In this document: positions 53,063 to 61,604 of the stretch, in pieces
Layout: every line of letters begins with the position of its first letter
Position numbering within the stretch: position 1 is the first letter of the stretch
Origin: an uncultured Lachnospira sp.
GTDB lineage: Bacteria; Bacillota; Clostridia; Lachnospirales; Lachnospiraceae
DNA: 64,000 nt
Assembly (NCBI GenBank): GCA_910587485.1
Contig: CAJUKN010000004.1
Location: 138,920-202,919, forward strand
Direction: 5' to 3'
Position numbers and translations under genes: made by a program
Notes under the pieces: model-generated
What the model was told of the DNA's origin: nothing
The model's input: only the letters and a program-made list of their open reading frames with translations
Databases searched by the model: none

Positions 53063-54481
53063 TCAATGCTGATTATTGCTGCTATGAGGCAGTCTCACTC
53101 TAAAAATGCTTCTCTTTAATTTATTTGCATCAAATGGAATCAATGGATAAATATAACTCTTTCCTGAAATTGTCTTATTAAATACAATACTAAATAATCC
53201 TACAACAATCCCAATTACAAAACCATACACATTAAATATTGCTGTAAGACATAATGTCAATACTCGTATAAATTTCATGGCATATCCCATCTCAAAACTA
53301 GCCTGTGAGTACGTTCCAACTGTAACTACAGCCATATATAACAATGCCTCTGTATTAAACCAACCAGAACTTACCGCATATTCTCCAACAACAATACCAG
53401 CAACAATACTTAATGGTGTTGACAATAAAGTAGGTGTATTAACTGCTGCCATCTTTAATCCATCTACTGCCAATTCAAGAATTAAAAGCTGCCATATAAT
53501 AGGAACTGTAATTTCATCAGAAACTGTAATAAAATCAAGCCATTGTGGAATCCAATGCGGGTTTTGAATCAATAAAAGCCATACAGGCGTAAGCATCATT
53601 GTTACCAATGTAAAAATAAATCTTGAAAGTCTAAGATATGTTCCTATAACTGGCGCAAAATTATAATCATCTGGTTCTTCTATCAAATCAAAAATAGAAG
53701 TTGGAACAATCATAACAGCAGGTGAATTATCTATCATAATAACAATATTGCCATCAAGAATTGCCGCCGCTGCTGTATCAGGTCTTTCTGAATATTTAAA
53801 CTTTGGAAATGGGTCAATCCATTTATGTTGAAACATGCACTCTGCAAGACTTTCCAAATTCATTGTTAGTGACTCCACTTCCAAATTTGTTATAATATTG
53901 GTAATTCGATTTAACAATTTCTTATCTACTAAATCATCAATATAACAAATCGCCACATCGGACCTAGAACGTCTGCCAACATTATACATCTTCATAAAAA
54001 ACTTGGTATCTCTTATTCTTCTGCGCAATAATGCGGCATTTGAAACTAAGGTCTCCACAAAACCATCTCTTGAACCGCGAAGGACTCTGTCTTTCCAAGG
54101 TTCCGTAACAGAACGCATAGGATATGTTCTGCAATCCAATAAGATACATTCATCAAACCCATCTATAAACATTACAGACACGCCTGATAAAAATGCGGTT
54201 ATAACCTGTTCTAAATCGTTTGATTTCTCAACTTCTGTGTAAGGCATACCAACTTTTAAAAATGTATCCAAGTTCTGAACATCGGTTTTCTTCAACGAAT
54301 AAAAAAATTGTATCAATTTTTCAACCATATCTTCTTGAACAAAACCATCAATAAAGAAGAATCCAGCTTCACGTTCACCAATTATAACATTTCTGTATAA
54401 AATGTCAAAATTGGAGTCCACTCTAAGCTGATTTTTAAGAAGTTGGATATTGTATTGAATATCTGTCTTAAAATCATTCAT
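53063..54481 (-). CDS. spoVAF: GerA-family spore germination protein, SpoVAF-like
   Basis: 472 residues. The N-terminal cytoplasmic half contains 'VMFIDGFDECILLDCRTYPM', 'LRGSRDGFVETLVSNAALLR' and 'KYSERPDTAAAAILDGNIVI', and the C-terminal half has five to six membrane helices. This is the GerA A-subunit fold; the RTYP and RERPD details match SpoVAF best. SpoVAF helps spores to release dipicolinate during germination. The other spoVA or gerABC genes are not beside it. Together with sigK it indicates sporulation ability or ancestry. No sigma-G promoter could be identified with confidence. Confidence 0.82.
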   Translation of the reverse strand: MNDFKTDIQYNIQLLKNQLRVDSNFDILYRNVIIGEREAGFFFIDGFVQEDMVEKLIQFFYSLKKTDVQNLDTFLKVGMPYTEVEKSNDLEQVITAFLSGVSVMFIDGFDECILLDCRTYPMRSVTEPWKDRVLRGSRDGFVETLVSNAALLRRRIRDTKFFMKMYNVGRRSRSDVAICYIDDLVDKKLLNRITNIITNLEVESLTMNLESLAECMFQHKWIDPFPKFKYSERPDTAAAAILDGNIVIMIDNSPAVMIVPTSIFDLIEEPDDYNFAPVIGTYLRLSRFIFTLVTMMLTPVWLLLIQNPHWIPQWLDFITVSDEITVPIIWQLLILELAVDGLKMAAVNTPTLLSTPLSIVAGIVVGEYAVSSGWFNTEALLYMAVVTVGTYSQASFEMGYAMKFIRVLTLCLTAIFNVYGFVIGIVVGLFSIVFNKTISGKSYIYPLIPFDANKLKRSIFRVRLPHSSNNQH

Positions 54482-54510
54482 ACTGCATGCAATCCTTTCT
54501 TTTATACTAA

Positions 54511-54550
54511 TGTAATAGTTAAAGTGGGGACTTCTTTAATGGGGTTAAAA
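54511..54550 (+). repeat. IS605-type end remnant, copy 1
   Basis: TGTAATAGTTAAAGTGGGGA then CTTCTTTAATGGGGTTAAAA. It contains a short hairpin (AAGT-GGGG-ACTT) followed by TTAATGGGGTTAAA. The same motif recurs at 60713-60743 and, without the hairpin, in the left flank of the IS200 element (59146-59188, minus strand). Confidence 0.5.
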
Positions 54551-54696
54551 TTCTGTATATTTTGCCCAAAATAACATATTACACTAGCTTCTCATGTTCA
54601 AAGCATTTCCAGATCATGAAAATTTATTCAATACAAGATTCTTATTTTTTGTATAATCATTATCACTTTTTATAAATTTACTTAACAAAAACGCAA

Positions 54697-54780
54697 AAAA
54701 AGACTGTTGCAAAAAATTCTTTCATACAAGATATTATCTTATAGAATCGCATTATTTTGCAACAATCTCTTTATAAAGAG
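54697..54780. repeat. Hairpin repeat element D, copy 2 (after nifJ)
   Basis: Inverted arms GACTGTTGCAAAA/TTTTGCAACAATC enclose a loop that contains CATACAAGATAT, as in copy 1 (45037-45136). The segment lies 77 bases after the nifJ stop, in the otherwise gene-free gap 54482-54856, and is the likely nifJ terminator. Confidence 0.6.
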
Positions 54781-54856
54781 TTGGCATACTATCTTCACTT
54801 TTTTATTATGAAGATAATATACACAACAAAACTACAACATATTCATTGTCAAGCTA

Positions 54857-57800
54857 TTATTTTTCTGCTCTCTTAACAAGTGCTTCATATTTAGCCTTTG
54901 CATCGGCTTCAGCCGCACTAAAGAGTTTTTCTGCTCTCTCTGGATTTTGTTTCTTCAAGTTAATATAACGGCTCTCACCCATAATAAACTCTTGATAATC
55001 CTTTGTAGGAGCTTTACTGTCAAGAGTAAATGGATTTTCACCATTTGCTGCCTTTCTAGGGTCGAATCTAAACAGATGCCAGTAACCAGACTGAACAGCT
55101 AATTTTTCTTCTTCCATAGCCTTAGACATACCTTTACGGATACCATGATTGATACATGGAGCATAACCAATAATCAGTGATGGACCATTGTAGCTTTCAG
55201 CTTCCTGAATCGCCTTTACACACTGATTCATATCAGCACCCATAGCAATTTGTGCTACATAAATATAACCATAGCTCATAGCGATTGCTGCAAGGTCTTT
55301 CTTCTTAACATCCTTACCAGCAGCAGCAAACTGTGCAATAGCACCAAGATTTGTAGCCTTTGAAGCCTGTCCGCCTGTATTAGAATAAACTTCTGTATCA
55401 AATACAAATACATTGACATCTCTATTTGCAGCCAAAACATGGTCAAGTCCGCCGTATCCAATATCGTAAGCCCAGCCGTCGCCACCAAGAATCCACTGTG
55501 ACTTTTTAGACAAAAATTCTTTTTCTGCAAGAACTTCTTTTGCCTTATCACAATCACAACCTGAAAGAACAGATATCAGCTTATCTGTAGCTATGCTGTT
55601 TGCTTCGCCATCTTCAAATGTATCATAATATTCTCCAATAGCTGCCTTGATATCTTCCTTATCTGTGCTTGCTAAAATCTCATCAAGCTTATTCTTAAGA
55701 GCTGCTCTATTTGAATCTTGAGCAAGTTTCATACCAAAACCATACTCTGCATTATCCTCAAATAATGAGTTACCCCAAGCAGGACCTTTGCCTTCTTTAT
55801 TTACTGTATATGGTGTTGAAGGAGAAGAACCAGCCCAGATTGATGAACAACCTGTTGCATTAGCAATCAACATTCTATCACCACAAATTTGTGTAATCAA
55901 TTTTGCATAAGGTGTTTCGCCACAACCTGCACAAGCACCTGAAAACTCAAGCAATGGTTGTTTAAACTGTGAACCTTTAACGGTTGTCTTCTTAAATTTC
56001 TCAAGAACTTCTGGCTTTTCTGGAATAGTACGACCAAAGTCAAAGTACTTCTGCTCTTCCATCTGTGACTCAAGAGACCTCATTCTCAATACATCATTCT
56101 TATTATTACCCGGACAGACATTTGCACAAGCACCACAACCTGTACAGTCAAGTACAGATACCGTTATGCTAAAGTAGTATCCTGGCATACCTGTCATAGG
56201 TGTAATCTTCATGCCTTCTGGTGCTTTTGCCTTTTCTTCTTCAGTCATAACAACTGGTCTTACTACAGCATGTGGACATACATATGAACATTGGTTACAT
56301 TGTATACAGCCTTCTGGATTCCAACAAGGAACATCAACAGCAACACCACGTTTTTCATATGCAGCAGTACCTTGTGGGAATGTACCATCAATAATGTTCT
56401 TAAATGTAGAAACTGGAAGTTTATCACCTTGACAAGCATTAATTGGCTTTTGAATATTGTTAACAAAGTCAAGTACTTCAGGAGTTCCCTCTGTAGCCTT
56501 TGAGCCAAGCTCCTCATCAGCACAATTTTTCCATTCAGCAGGAACGGGAACTTCTACAACTTCACCAGCACCTCGCTCAATAGCTTGATAGTTCATCTGA
56601 ACAATATCATCACCCTTCTTAGCATAAGAAGCAAGTGCTTTTTCTTTCATATATTGGATAGCTTCATCTTCTGGAATAATATTAGCCAACTTAAAGAATG
56701 CTGATTGAAGAACGGTATTGATACGTCCGCCAAGACCAATCTCTTTGCCAAGCTTAATACCATCAATAATATAGAACTTTACATTGTGTTCAGCCATATA
56801 TCTCTTTGCTTGTCCCGGAATATGGTCTCCTACCTCATCAGCAGTCCACTCACAGTTAAGAAGGAATGTACCTCCATCTTTAACATCTTGAACCATATCA
56901 TACTTATTCATATATGCTGGACAATGACATGCTACAAAATCTGCTTTCTCAATAAGATAAGTTGACTTAATTGGTGTCTTACCAAAACGAAGATGAGATG
57001 TTGTAACACCGCCTGATTTCTTAGAATCATAATCAAAATAAGCCTGTGCATACATATCTGTATGGTCACCAATAATCTTAATTGAGTTCTTGTTTGCACC
57101 AACTGTACCATCTGCACCAAGTCCCCAGAACTTACAAGATGTTGTTCCATCAGGTGCTGTGTTTGCTGTTTCTGTACGGTCAAGTGATGTATTAGTAACA
57201 TCATCAACAATACCTACTGTAAAGTTTTTCTTTGACTCATTTGCATAAATAGCAAAAATATCTGCTGGTGTTGTATTCTTTGAACCAAGACCATAACGTC
57301 CATTAAGCACTGTTGTGTTCTCAAATTCTGTTCCCTTTAATGCTGCAACAACATCAAGATAAAGTGGCTCACCAACAGAACCCGGCTCTTTTGTTCTATC
57401 AATTACGCTGATGGTCTTAACCGTCTTAGGCATAACTGCAAGGAGATGCTTTGCTGAAAATGGTCTGTAAAGACGAACTTTAATTGCACCAACCTTCTCG
57501 CCCTTAGCTACCATATAGTCAATTGTCTCATCAATCGTTTCACAAACAGAACCCATTGCAATAATAACCTTTGTAGCATCTGGCGCACCAACATAGTTAA
57601 ATGGCTTGTAGTCTGTGCCAATCTTTGCATTAACCTTGTCCATATACTTCTCAACCATATCTGGAACAGCATCATAATATGGATTGCAAGCCTCTCTTAC
57701 TTGGAAGAAGATATCTGGGTTTTGAGCTGAACCATGAAGCACTGGATGCTCTGGGTTAAGCGCTCTCTTTTTAAATGCAGCAACTGCATCCATATCGCAC

Positions 57801-58381
57801 ATTTCTTTTAAGTCTTCATAATCCCATGTCTCAATTTTTTGAATCTCATGTGATGTACGGAAACCATCAAAGAAATGAAGGAATGGCACACGTCCTTCAA
57901 TCGCAGCCAAGTGAGCAACTGCACCTAAATCCATAACTTCCTGTACACTATTGCTACAAATCATTGCAAAACCAGTTTGACGACAAGCATAGATATCCTG
58001 ATGGTCGCCAAAAATTGAAAGTGCATGAGATGCTAACGCTCTGGCAGATACATCAATAACACCCGGAAGTAACTCTCCAGCCACCTTATACATATTAGGA
58101 ATCATAAGAAGAAGACCTTGTGAAGCTGTATAAGTTGTAGTAAGCGCGCCAGCTGAAAGTGAACCATGAAAAGCACCTGAAGCACCACCCTCTGATTCAA
58201 GCTCAACAAGCTTAACTGTGTTACCAAAAATGTTCTTTCTTCCCTGTGTAGCCCACTGGTCTGTATAGTCAGCCATTGGTGAAGAAGGAGTAATAGGATA
58301 GATAGTAGCAACTTCTGTAAATGCGTATGACACATGTGCAGCAGCTGTATTACCATCCATAGTTTTCATTTTTCTTGCCAT
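54857..58381 (-). CDS. nifJ: Pyruvate:ferredoxin (flavodoxin) oxidoreductase
   Basis: 1174 residues, all domains fused. The first domain opens 'KMKTMDGNTAAAHVSYAFTE' and 'TIYPITPSSPMADYTDQWAT'. Two [4Fe-4S] ferredoxin sites are 'CIQCNQCSYVCPHAVVRP' and 'DCTGCGACANVCPGNNKND'. The ThDP domain has 'CAGCGETPYAKLITQICGDR' and 'GDGWAYDIGYGGLDHVLAAN'. The C-terminal ~50 residues complete the homodimeric form. It oxidises pyruvate to acetyl-CoA and feeds ferredoxin, central to anaerobic metabolism. A short hairpin lies in its leader (58414-58428). Confidence 0.98.
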   Translation of the reverse strand: MARKMKTMDGNTAAAHVSYAFTEVATIYPITPSSPMADYTDQWATQGRKNIFGNTVKLVELESEGGASGAFHGSLSAGALTTTYTASQGLLLMIPNMYKVAGELLPGVIDVSARALASHALSIFGDHQDIYACRQTGFAMICSNSVQEVMDLGAVAHLAAIEGRVPFLHFFDGFRTSHEIQKIETWDYEDLKEMCDMDAVAAFKKRALNPEHPVLHGSAQNPDIFFQVREACNPYYDAVPDMVEKYMDKVNAKIGTDYKPFNYVGAPDATKVIIAMGSVCETIDETIDYMVAKGEKVGAIKVRLYRPFSAKHLLAVMPKTVKTISVIDRTKEPGSVGEPLYLDVVAALKGTEFENTTVLNGRYGLGSKNTTPADIFAIYANESKKNFTVGIVDDVTNTSLDRTETANTAPDGTTSCKFWGLGADGTVGANKNSIKIIGDHTDMYAQAYFDYDSKKSGGVTTSHLRFGKTPIKSTYLIEKADFVACHCPAYMNKYDMVQDVKDGGTFLLNCEWTADEVGDHIPGQAKRYMAEHNVKFYIIDGIKLGKEIGLGGRINTVLQSAFFKLANIIPEDEAIQYMKEKALASYAKKGDDIVQMNYQAIERGAGEVVEVPVPAEWKNCADEELGSKATEGTPEVLDFVNNIQKPINACQGDKLPVSTFKNIIDGTFPQGTAAYEKRGVAVDVPCWNPEGCIQCNQCSYVCPHAVVRPVVMTEEEKAKAPEGMKITPMTGMPGYYFSITVSVLDCTGCGACANVCPGNNKNDVLRMRSLESQMEEQKYFDFGRTIPEKPEVLEKFKKTTVKGSQFKQPLLEFSGACAGCGETPYAKLITQICGDRMLIANATGCSSIWAGSSPSTPYTVNKEGKGPAWGNSLFEDNAEYGFGMKLAQDSNRAALKNKLDEILASTDKEDIKAAIGEYYDTFEDGEANSIATDKLISVLSGCDCDKAKEVLAEKEFLSKKSQWILGGDGWAYDIGYGGLDHVLAANRDVNVFVFDTEVYSNTGGQASKATNLGAIAQFAAAGKDVKKKDLAAIAMSYGYIYVAQIAMGADMNQCVKAIQEAESYNGPSLIIGYAPCINHGIRKGMSKAMEEEKLAVQSGYWHLFRFDPRKAANGENPFTLDSKAPTKDYQEFIMGESRYINLKKQNPERAEKLFSAAEADAKAKYEALVKRAEK

Positions 58382-58569
58382 TAATGTATACCTCTCTTTG
58401 TAATAATTTTGGAGTGAATCGCTCCGCTAGTCTTATTTTAGACTTTTTTGCACTAAAAGTAAAGAAAATATTGGAAATTAACCATAAACTTTTATCATTT
58501 TTTTGTATTAAAATAGATGCAATTCTTTGATACTTTTATACATGTGTATCCATTAACTGAACCACTATC

Positions 58570-59165
58570 AGCAAAAGCCAGTCGGTTCGTTAGGCTGCTT
58601 CAGCAGCCTAAAGTTGACCAACCTCAAAGTTATCACCTTTCATCTTTTCTTCTATATCTTGATTTTTTATATATTCTTCTATAATTTCATCTATTATATT
58701 TCTACTACTTGCTGTAAAATATCCTCTCGCACACAAATACTGTCCCCAAAATTGTTTATTTAATTCTTTATACTCCATTTGTAATTTTCTTGATGTATTT
58801 CCTTTTATATATTGTACTAGTTTACTCACTGACAAATATGGTGGAACACTTACGAATAGATGAATATGGTCTTTTCCTACATATCCTGCTAATATTTCTA
58901 CTTCATTTGTTTGACATATTCCTCTGATTAATTCTCTTGTTCTTAATACAATTTTTCCTGTTATTACTGGTTTTCGATATTTTGTTATCCATACTATATG
59001 ATATTTTGCCTCATATGTGCAATGTGCAGATTTTGTATAATGTTCCATATTTTTATCATCTCAAGTATAGTATGTCTTGTTTTTATATTTTTATTTTTAC
59101 TTGAAGTGTTTGATTAATCTAAAGGTTTCGCCTTAAGACGAGGTTTTAACCCCATTATACAGACA
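58570..59165 (-). mobile_element. IS200-type insertion sequence (tnpA only)
   Basis: A compact element around one tnpA gene. The right end has a perfect 9-bp hairpin TTAGGCTGC-TTCA-GCAGCCTAA (58590-58611) that contains the tnpA stop codon. The left end has a smaller hairpin (CGTC-TTAA-GGCG, about 59131-59142) and the shared TAATGGGGTTAAAA (59146-59159). No tnpB is present. Exact cleavage sites cannot be set by eye. Confidence 0.75.
58608..59048 (-). CDS. tnpA: IS200/IS605 family transposase TnpA
   Basis: 146 residues of the Y1 HUH transposase family. The HxH metal motif is 'GYVGKDHIHLFVSVPPYLSV', and the catalytic Tyr is in 'YFTASSRNIIDEIIEEYI'. 'HTKS...YEAKYHIVWITKYR' is the conserved N-terminus. 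TnpA cuts and joins single-stranded DNA at hairpin ends. The last residues overlap the right-end hairpin (58590-58611), which links coding and end function. The gene seems intact. Confidence 0.95.
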   Translation of the reverse strand: MEHYTKSAHCTYEAKYHIVWITKYRKPVITGKIVLRTRELIRGICQTNEVEILAGYVGKDHIHLFVSVPPYLSVSKLVQYIKGNTSRKLQMEYKELNKQFWGQYLCARGYFTASSRNIIDEIIEEYIKNQDIEEKMKGDNFEVGQL

Positions 59166-59326
59166 ATAAAACTTTAACTATTTACATTTTTTACTTTCAT
59201 ATATTATAATAGATTTAACAAATGAATAATATTTAACTTCTTGAAATTAATATAATTCACAATACAAGAAATAGAAATTATACTACAATTCAAAGTCTAT
59301 TAAATTAAAGGAAAACTATAAAAATT

Positions 59327-59842
59327 ATGGGAATGGAAAGTTTTAATATAATGGCACTAGCTGATGAAGTTTATATTATAAGAAAAAATCAATATCGATA
59401 TATCAATGGAACTAGTAATATACATTATAAAAATTTCAAATTGGAATTAGACCAATTAAGTAATATTACAAGAGATGATTTTAAATGGGTTCTAGATAAT
59501 TGTATAGAGATACTTGGATATCATTCAAATGGATTTTTTCAAGGAATAGAATTAAGAGGTTGTTTTGCATATTTGGATGAAAGTATAGATTTATGTTTTA
59601 AACTTATAGATATTATTAGTAAAAAAATAGTACCATTAAAAATTTACATTCTTAATCAAGAAGTAAAAGCAGAAAATTCAAAGCAATTACGTGAATTTAT
59701 AAGAAACATGTACAATGACAAAATAACTATTTTTCAAAAACAATATGGTCATGTTCAATTTAAAGTTACTTGTGGTGAATTTTATAAAGAAATAAAAAAG
59801 AGAAATAAATGGTACTATAAAATATTACATTCAAATAAATAA
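59327..59842 (+). CDS. Hypothetical small protein on the plus strand
   Basis: 171 residues, not recognised. It is rich in Ile, Lys and Asn, with 'KWVLDNCIEILGYHSNGFFQ' and 'GIELRGCFAYLDESIDLCFK' in the middle, and an Ile/Lys-rich C-terminal part 'KKIVPLKIYILNQE'. No signal peptide or membrane helix is obvious. Base use is even richer in A and T than its neighbours. AAAGGA is 14 bases before the ATG, which is weak. It lies between the IS200 element and another unknown gene, which marks an accessory stretch. Confidence 0.5.
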   Translation: MGMESFNIMALADEVYIIRKNQYRYINGTSNIHYKNFKLELDQLSNITRDDFKWVLDNCIEILGYHSNGFFQGIELRGCFAYLDESIDLCFKLIDIISKKIVPLKIYILNQEVKAENSKQLREFIRNMYNDKITIFQKQYGHVQFKVTCGEFYKEIKKRNKWYYKILHSNK

Positions 59843-59887
59843 GCTAAATGACTTACAAAACAAAGAACTATCAACATAGTCTGCAAG

Positions 59888-60538
59888 TTATGTGGTTTTT
59901 GAAAATAAATCGAATACTGCGTGCTGCCCTAATGCAGCAGGACTTTGTGCTATTCTTTCAAAAACAGACGAATAATCAATGACACCAGATACATTATCTA
60001 TATCATCAAATTGACTTTTTATTTCCATTTTAACCAAATCAGACTGATATAATTCCTCTCTTTGCTCTGTTGTATAAATTAAATTTTGCTGCTTTTCATG
60101 CACATCACACAAATAATCTATAATAAAACAATCAATATAAAGCAGCAAGAAAGCCTCTTCATTATTATCATCATCAATTAGACAAGTAAGCATTTCTTCA
60201 ACATGTCCTGCAAAAATATTTGCATAGCTAAAATTGTATTCATTATATTTTTCTGCATATGGTATCGTTTTTTGTATTGCTTCATTTTCTGGTTTAAATG
60301 TTTCATGGTATTCCCAAACGGATTCATCAAGCAGTTGTTCTTTTAATATTGCATCCCAACATTTGTCAAGTAATATCCGATATTCTTGTTTTCTATTCCA
60401 GATTTTCTTATCTGCAAATTGACAATAGGATTTATATAGACGCTCCATGCCAAACATAGCAACTTTTCGTTTGTCCCACTTGCTTAATGTGGACATTTTA
60501 TCATATATTATATCTTTATATTGTGTTGTAAAATCCAT
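59888..60538 (-). CDS. Hypothetical helical protein, possible immunity-like
   Basis: 216 residues, mostly helical and acidic, not assigned to a named family. 'MSTLSKWDKRKVAMFGMERL' and 'KSYCQFADKKIWNRKQEYRI' are near the start; 'AIQKTIPYAEKYNEYNFSYA' is in the middle. The size, helical fold and Trp/Cys-containing pattern 'ILLDKCWDAILKEQ' resemble some Imm6-like immunity proteins, a weak match. No toxin gene lies beside it. It carries leader element B (60539-60588), shared with ilvD. Confidence 0.55.
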   Translation of the reverse strand: MDFTTQYKDIIYDKMSTLSKWDKRKVAMFGMERLYKSYCQFADKKIWNRKQEYRILLDKCWDAILKEQLLDESVWEYHETFKPENEAIQKTIPYAEKYNEYNFSYANIFAGHVEEMLTCLIDDDNNEEAFLLLYIDCFIIDYLCDVHEKQQNLIYTTEQREELYQSDLVKMEIKSQFDDIDNVSGVIDYSSVFERIAQSPAALGQHAVFDLFSKTT

Positions 60539-60588
60539 ATTGAACCTCCATGCTGTGATTGATTTTTAAAAATAATGAACAGCTTGAA
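60539..60588 (-). repeat. Repeated 5'-leader element B, copy 2
   Basis: Matches the ilvD leader (41594-41643) at 38 of 50 bases, including the exact TCACAGCATGGAGGTT next to the start codon. Confidence 0.6.
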
Positions 60589-60647
60589 ATTTTGTAAGAA
60601 TATATAACAATTTTTTTGTATAATAACATCTCCATATTTTATTTTTC

Positions 60648-60743
60648 AGTGGGAGCTTGTACTCCCACTAAAATAAGCAAATCCCCACCCGCCACTTATG
60701 CCTCTGCAACATTGAAGTGAGGGACTTCCTTAATGAGGTTAAA
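60648..60743 (+). repeat. IS605-type end remnant, copy 2
   Basis: A perfect 8-bp hairpin (AGTGGGAG-CTTGTA-CTCCCACT, 60648-60669) is followed by GAAGT-GAGGG-ACTTC and TTAATGAGGTTAAA (60713-60743). The last part matches 54524-54549. The layout resembles the right end of an IS605 element with its guide-RNA region, but no tnpB is present. Confidence 0.45.
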
Positions 60744-60802
60744 CAATTTCAAAAAGCCTCTTGCATTTTTTATAATAACCATAGAACCATAACTCATTAT
60801 AA

Positions 60803-61363
60803 TTACTCTATATTTATCTTAGAAAAATCAATCTCTAAATCATTATATATTCCTGCCTTAACAGTATCTGAAAAAGAATAATCTTTTATATCTTCATTTT
60901 CAAAATTATATACAGTAATGCAATCTTTTTGTTCATCTACAATCCAGTATTCACGCACGCCTGTCATATGATATTTGAAAAGTTTTCTGTAATAATCCAT
61001 CTGCCTGCTTCCTGTTGAAACAATTTCTATAATCCAATCAGGAGCGCCATTGCAGCCTTTATCATTCAATTTGCTTTTATCACATATAACCGAAATATCG
61101 GGTTCTACATACGTTTTGTCATCTGCATTTAAAAAGACTGCAAACGGAGCTATATCAACCTCACATAAACCTCCTTTTTCATCAATATAATCTGCAATTT
61201 TCCTTAATAAAGCAAGACAAATTCGCTGATGTGTTCTGCTTGGTGCTGCCATCATATACATCTGTCCATCAATTAATTCTGCTCTCTGTCCATCAGGCAA
61301 AGCATAAATATCTTCAATTGTATACTCTGTTATAGCTTGTGGTAAACCCATAACATCACTCAC
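60803..61363 (-). CDS. Uma2 family (DUF820) putative endonuclease
   Basis: 186 residues. The PD-(D/E)XK core reads 'AELIDGQMYMMAAPSRTHQR', then 'TYVEPDISVICDKSKLND', 'GAPDWIIEIVSTGSRQMDYY' and 'REYWIVDEQKDCITVYNF', with the catalytic Asp/Glu/Lys-type positions visible. Uma2 proteins are widespread, often in mobile or multi-copy families, with poorly known roles. It has its own promoter (61387-61415). No partner gene is evident. Confidence 0.9.
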   Translation of the reverse strand: MSDVMGLPQAITEYTIEDIYALPDGQRAELIDGQMYMMAAPSRTHQRICLALLRKIADYIDEKGGLCEVDIAPFAVFLNADDKTYVEPDISVICDKSKLNDKGCNGAPDWIIEIVSTGSRQMDYYRKLFKYHMTGVREYWIVDEQKDCITVYNFENEDIKDYSFSDTVKAGIYNDLEIDFSKINIE

Positions 61364-61386
61364 TTTCTTTCTAATATTATATTTTT

Positions 61387-61415
61387 ATTATAATTAATTT
61401 ATGTTTATTCGTCAA
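61387..61415 (-). promoter_or_regulatory. Sigma-A promoter of the Uma2 gene
   Basis: TTGACG (61410-61415) and TATAAT (61387-61392) on the minus strand are 17 bases apart, 24 bases before the start codon. Confidence 0.75.
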
Positions 61416-61512
61416 TAAAAAACTGCAAATAATTTAAAAATGATAATGTACACTATCTCATTGAATCATTAGATAATAATACAAATAATAAAATACAATA
61501 AATGTTATATAC

Positions 61513-61567
61513 AAAAAAGAGTATATCATTAAAATTACTTTTAGAAACTCCTGATATACTCTTTTTT
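61513..61567. terminator. Terminator after the dockerin protein gene
   Basis: A 15-bp stem (AAAAAGAGTATATCA/TGATATACTCTTTTT) with a 23-base loop stands 38 bases after the dockerin gene stop. T-runs lie at both edges, so it can act in either direction. Confidence 0.75.
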
Positions 61568-61604
61568 TCTGATTAAAACTATTAATTAAATATTGAGTAA
61601 AAAA

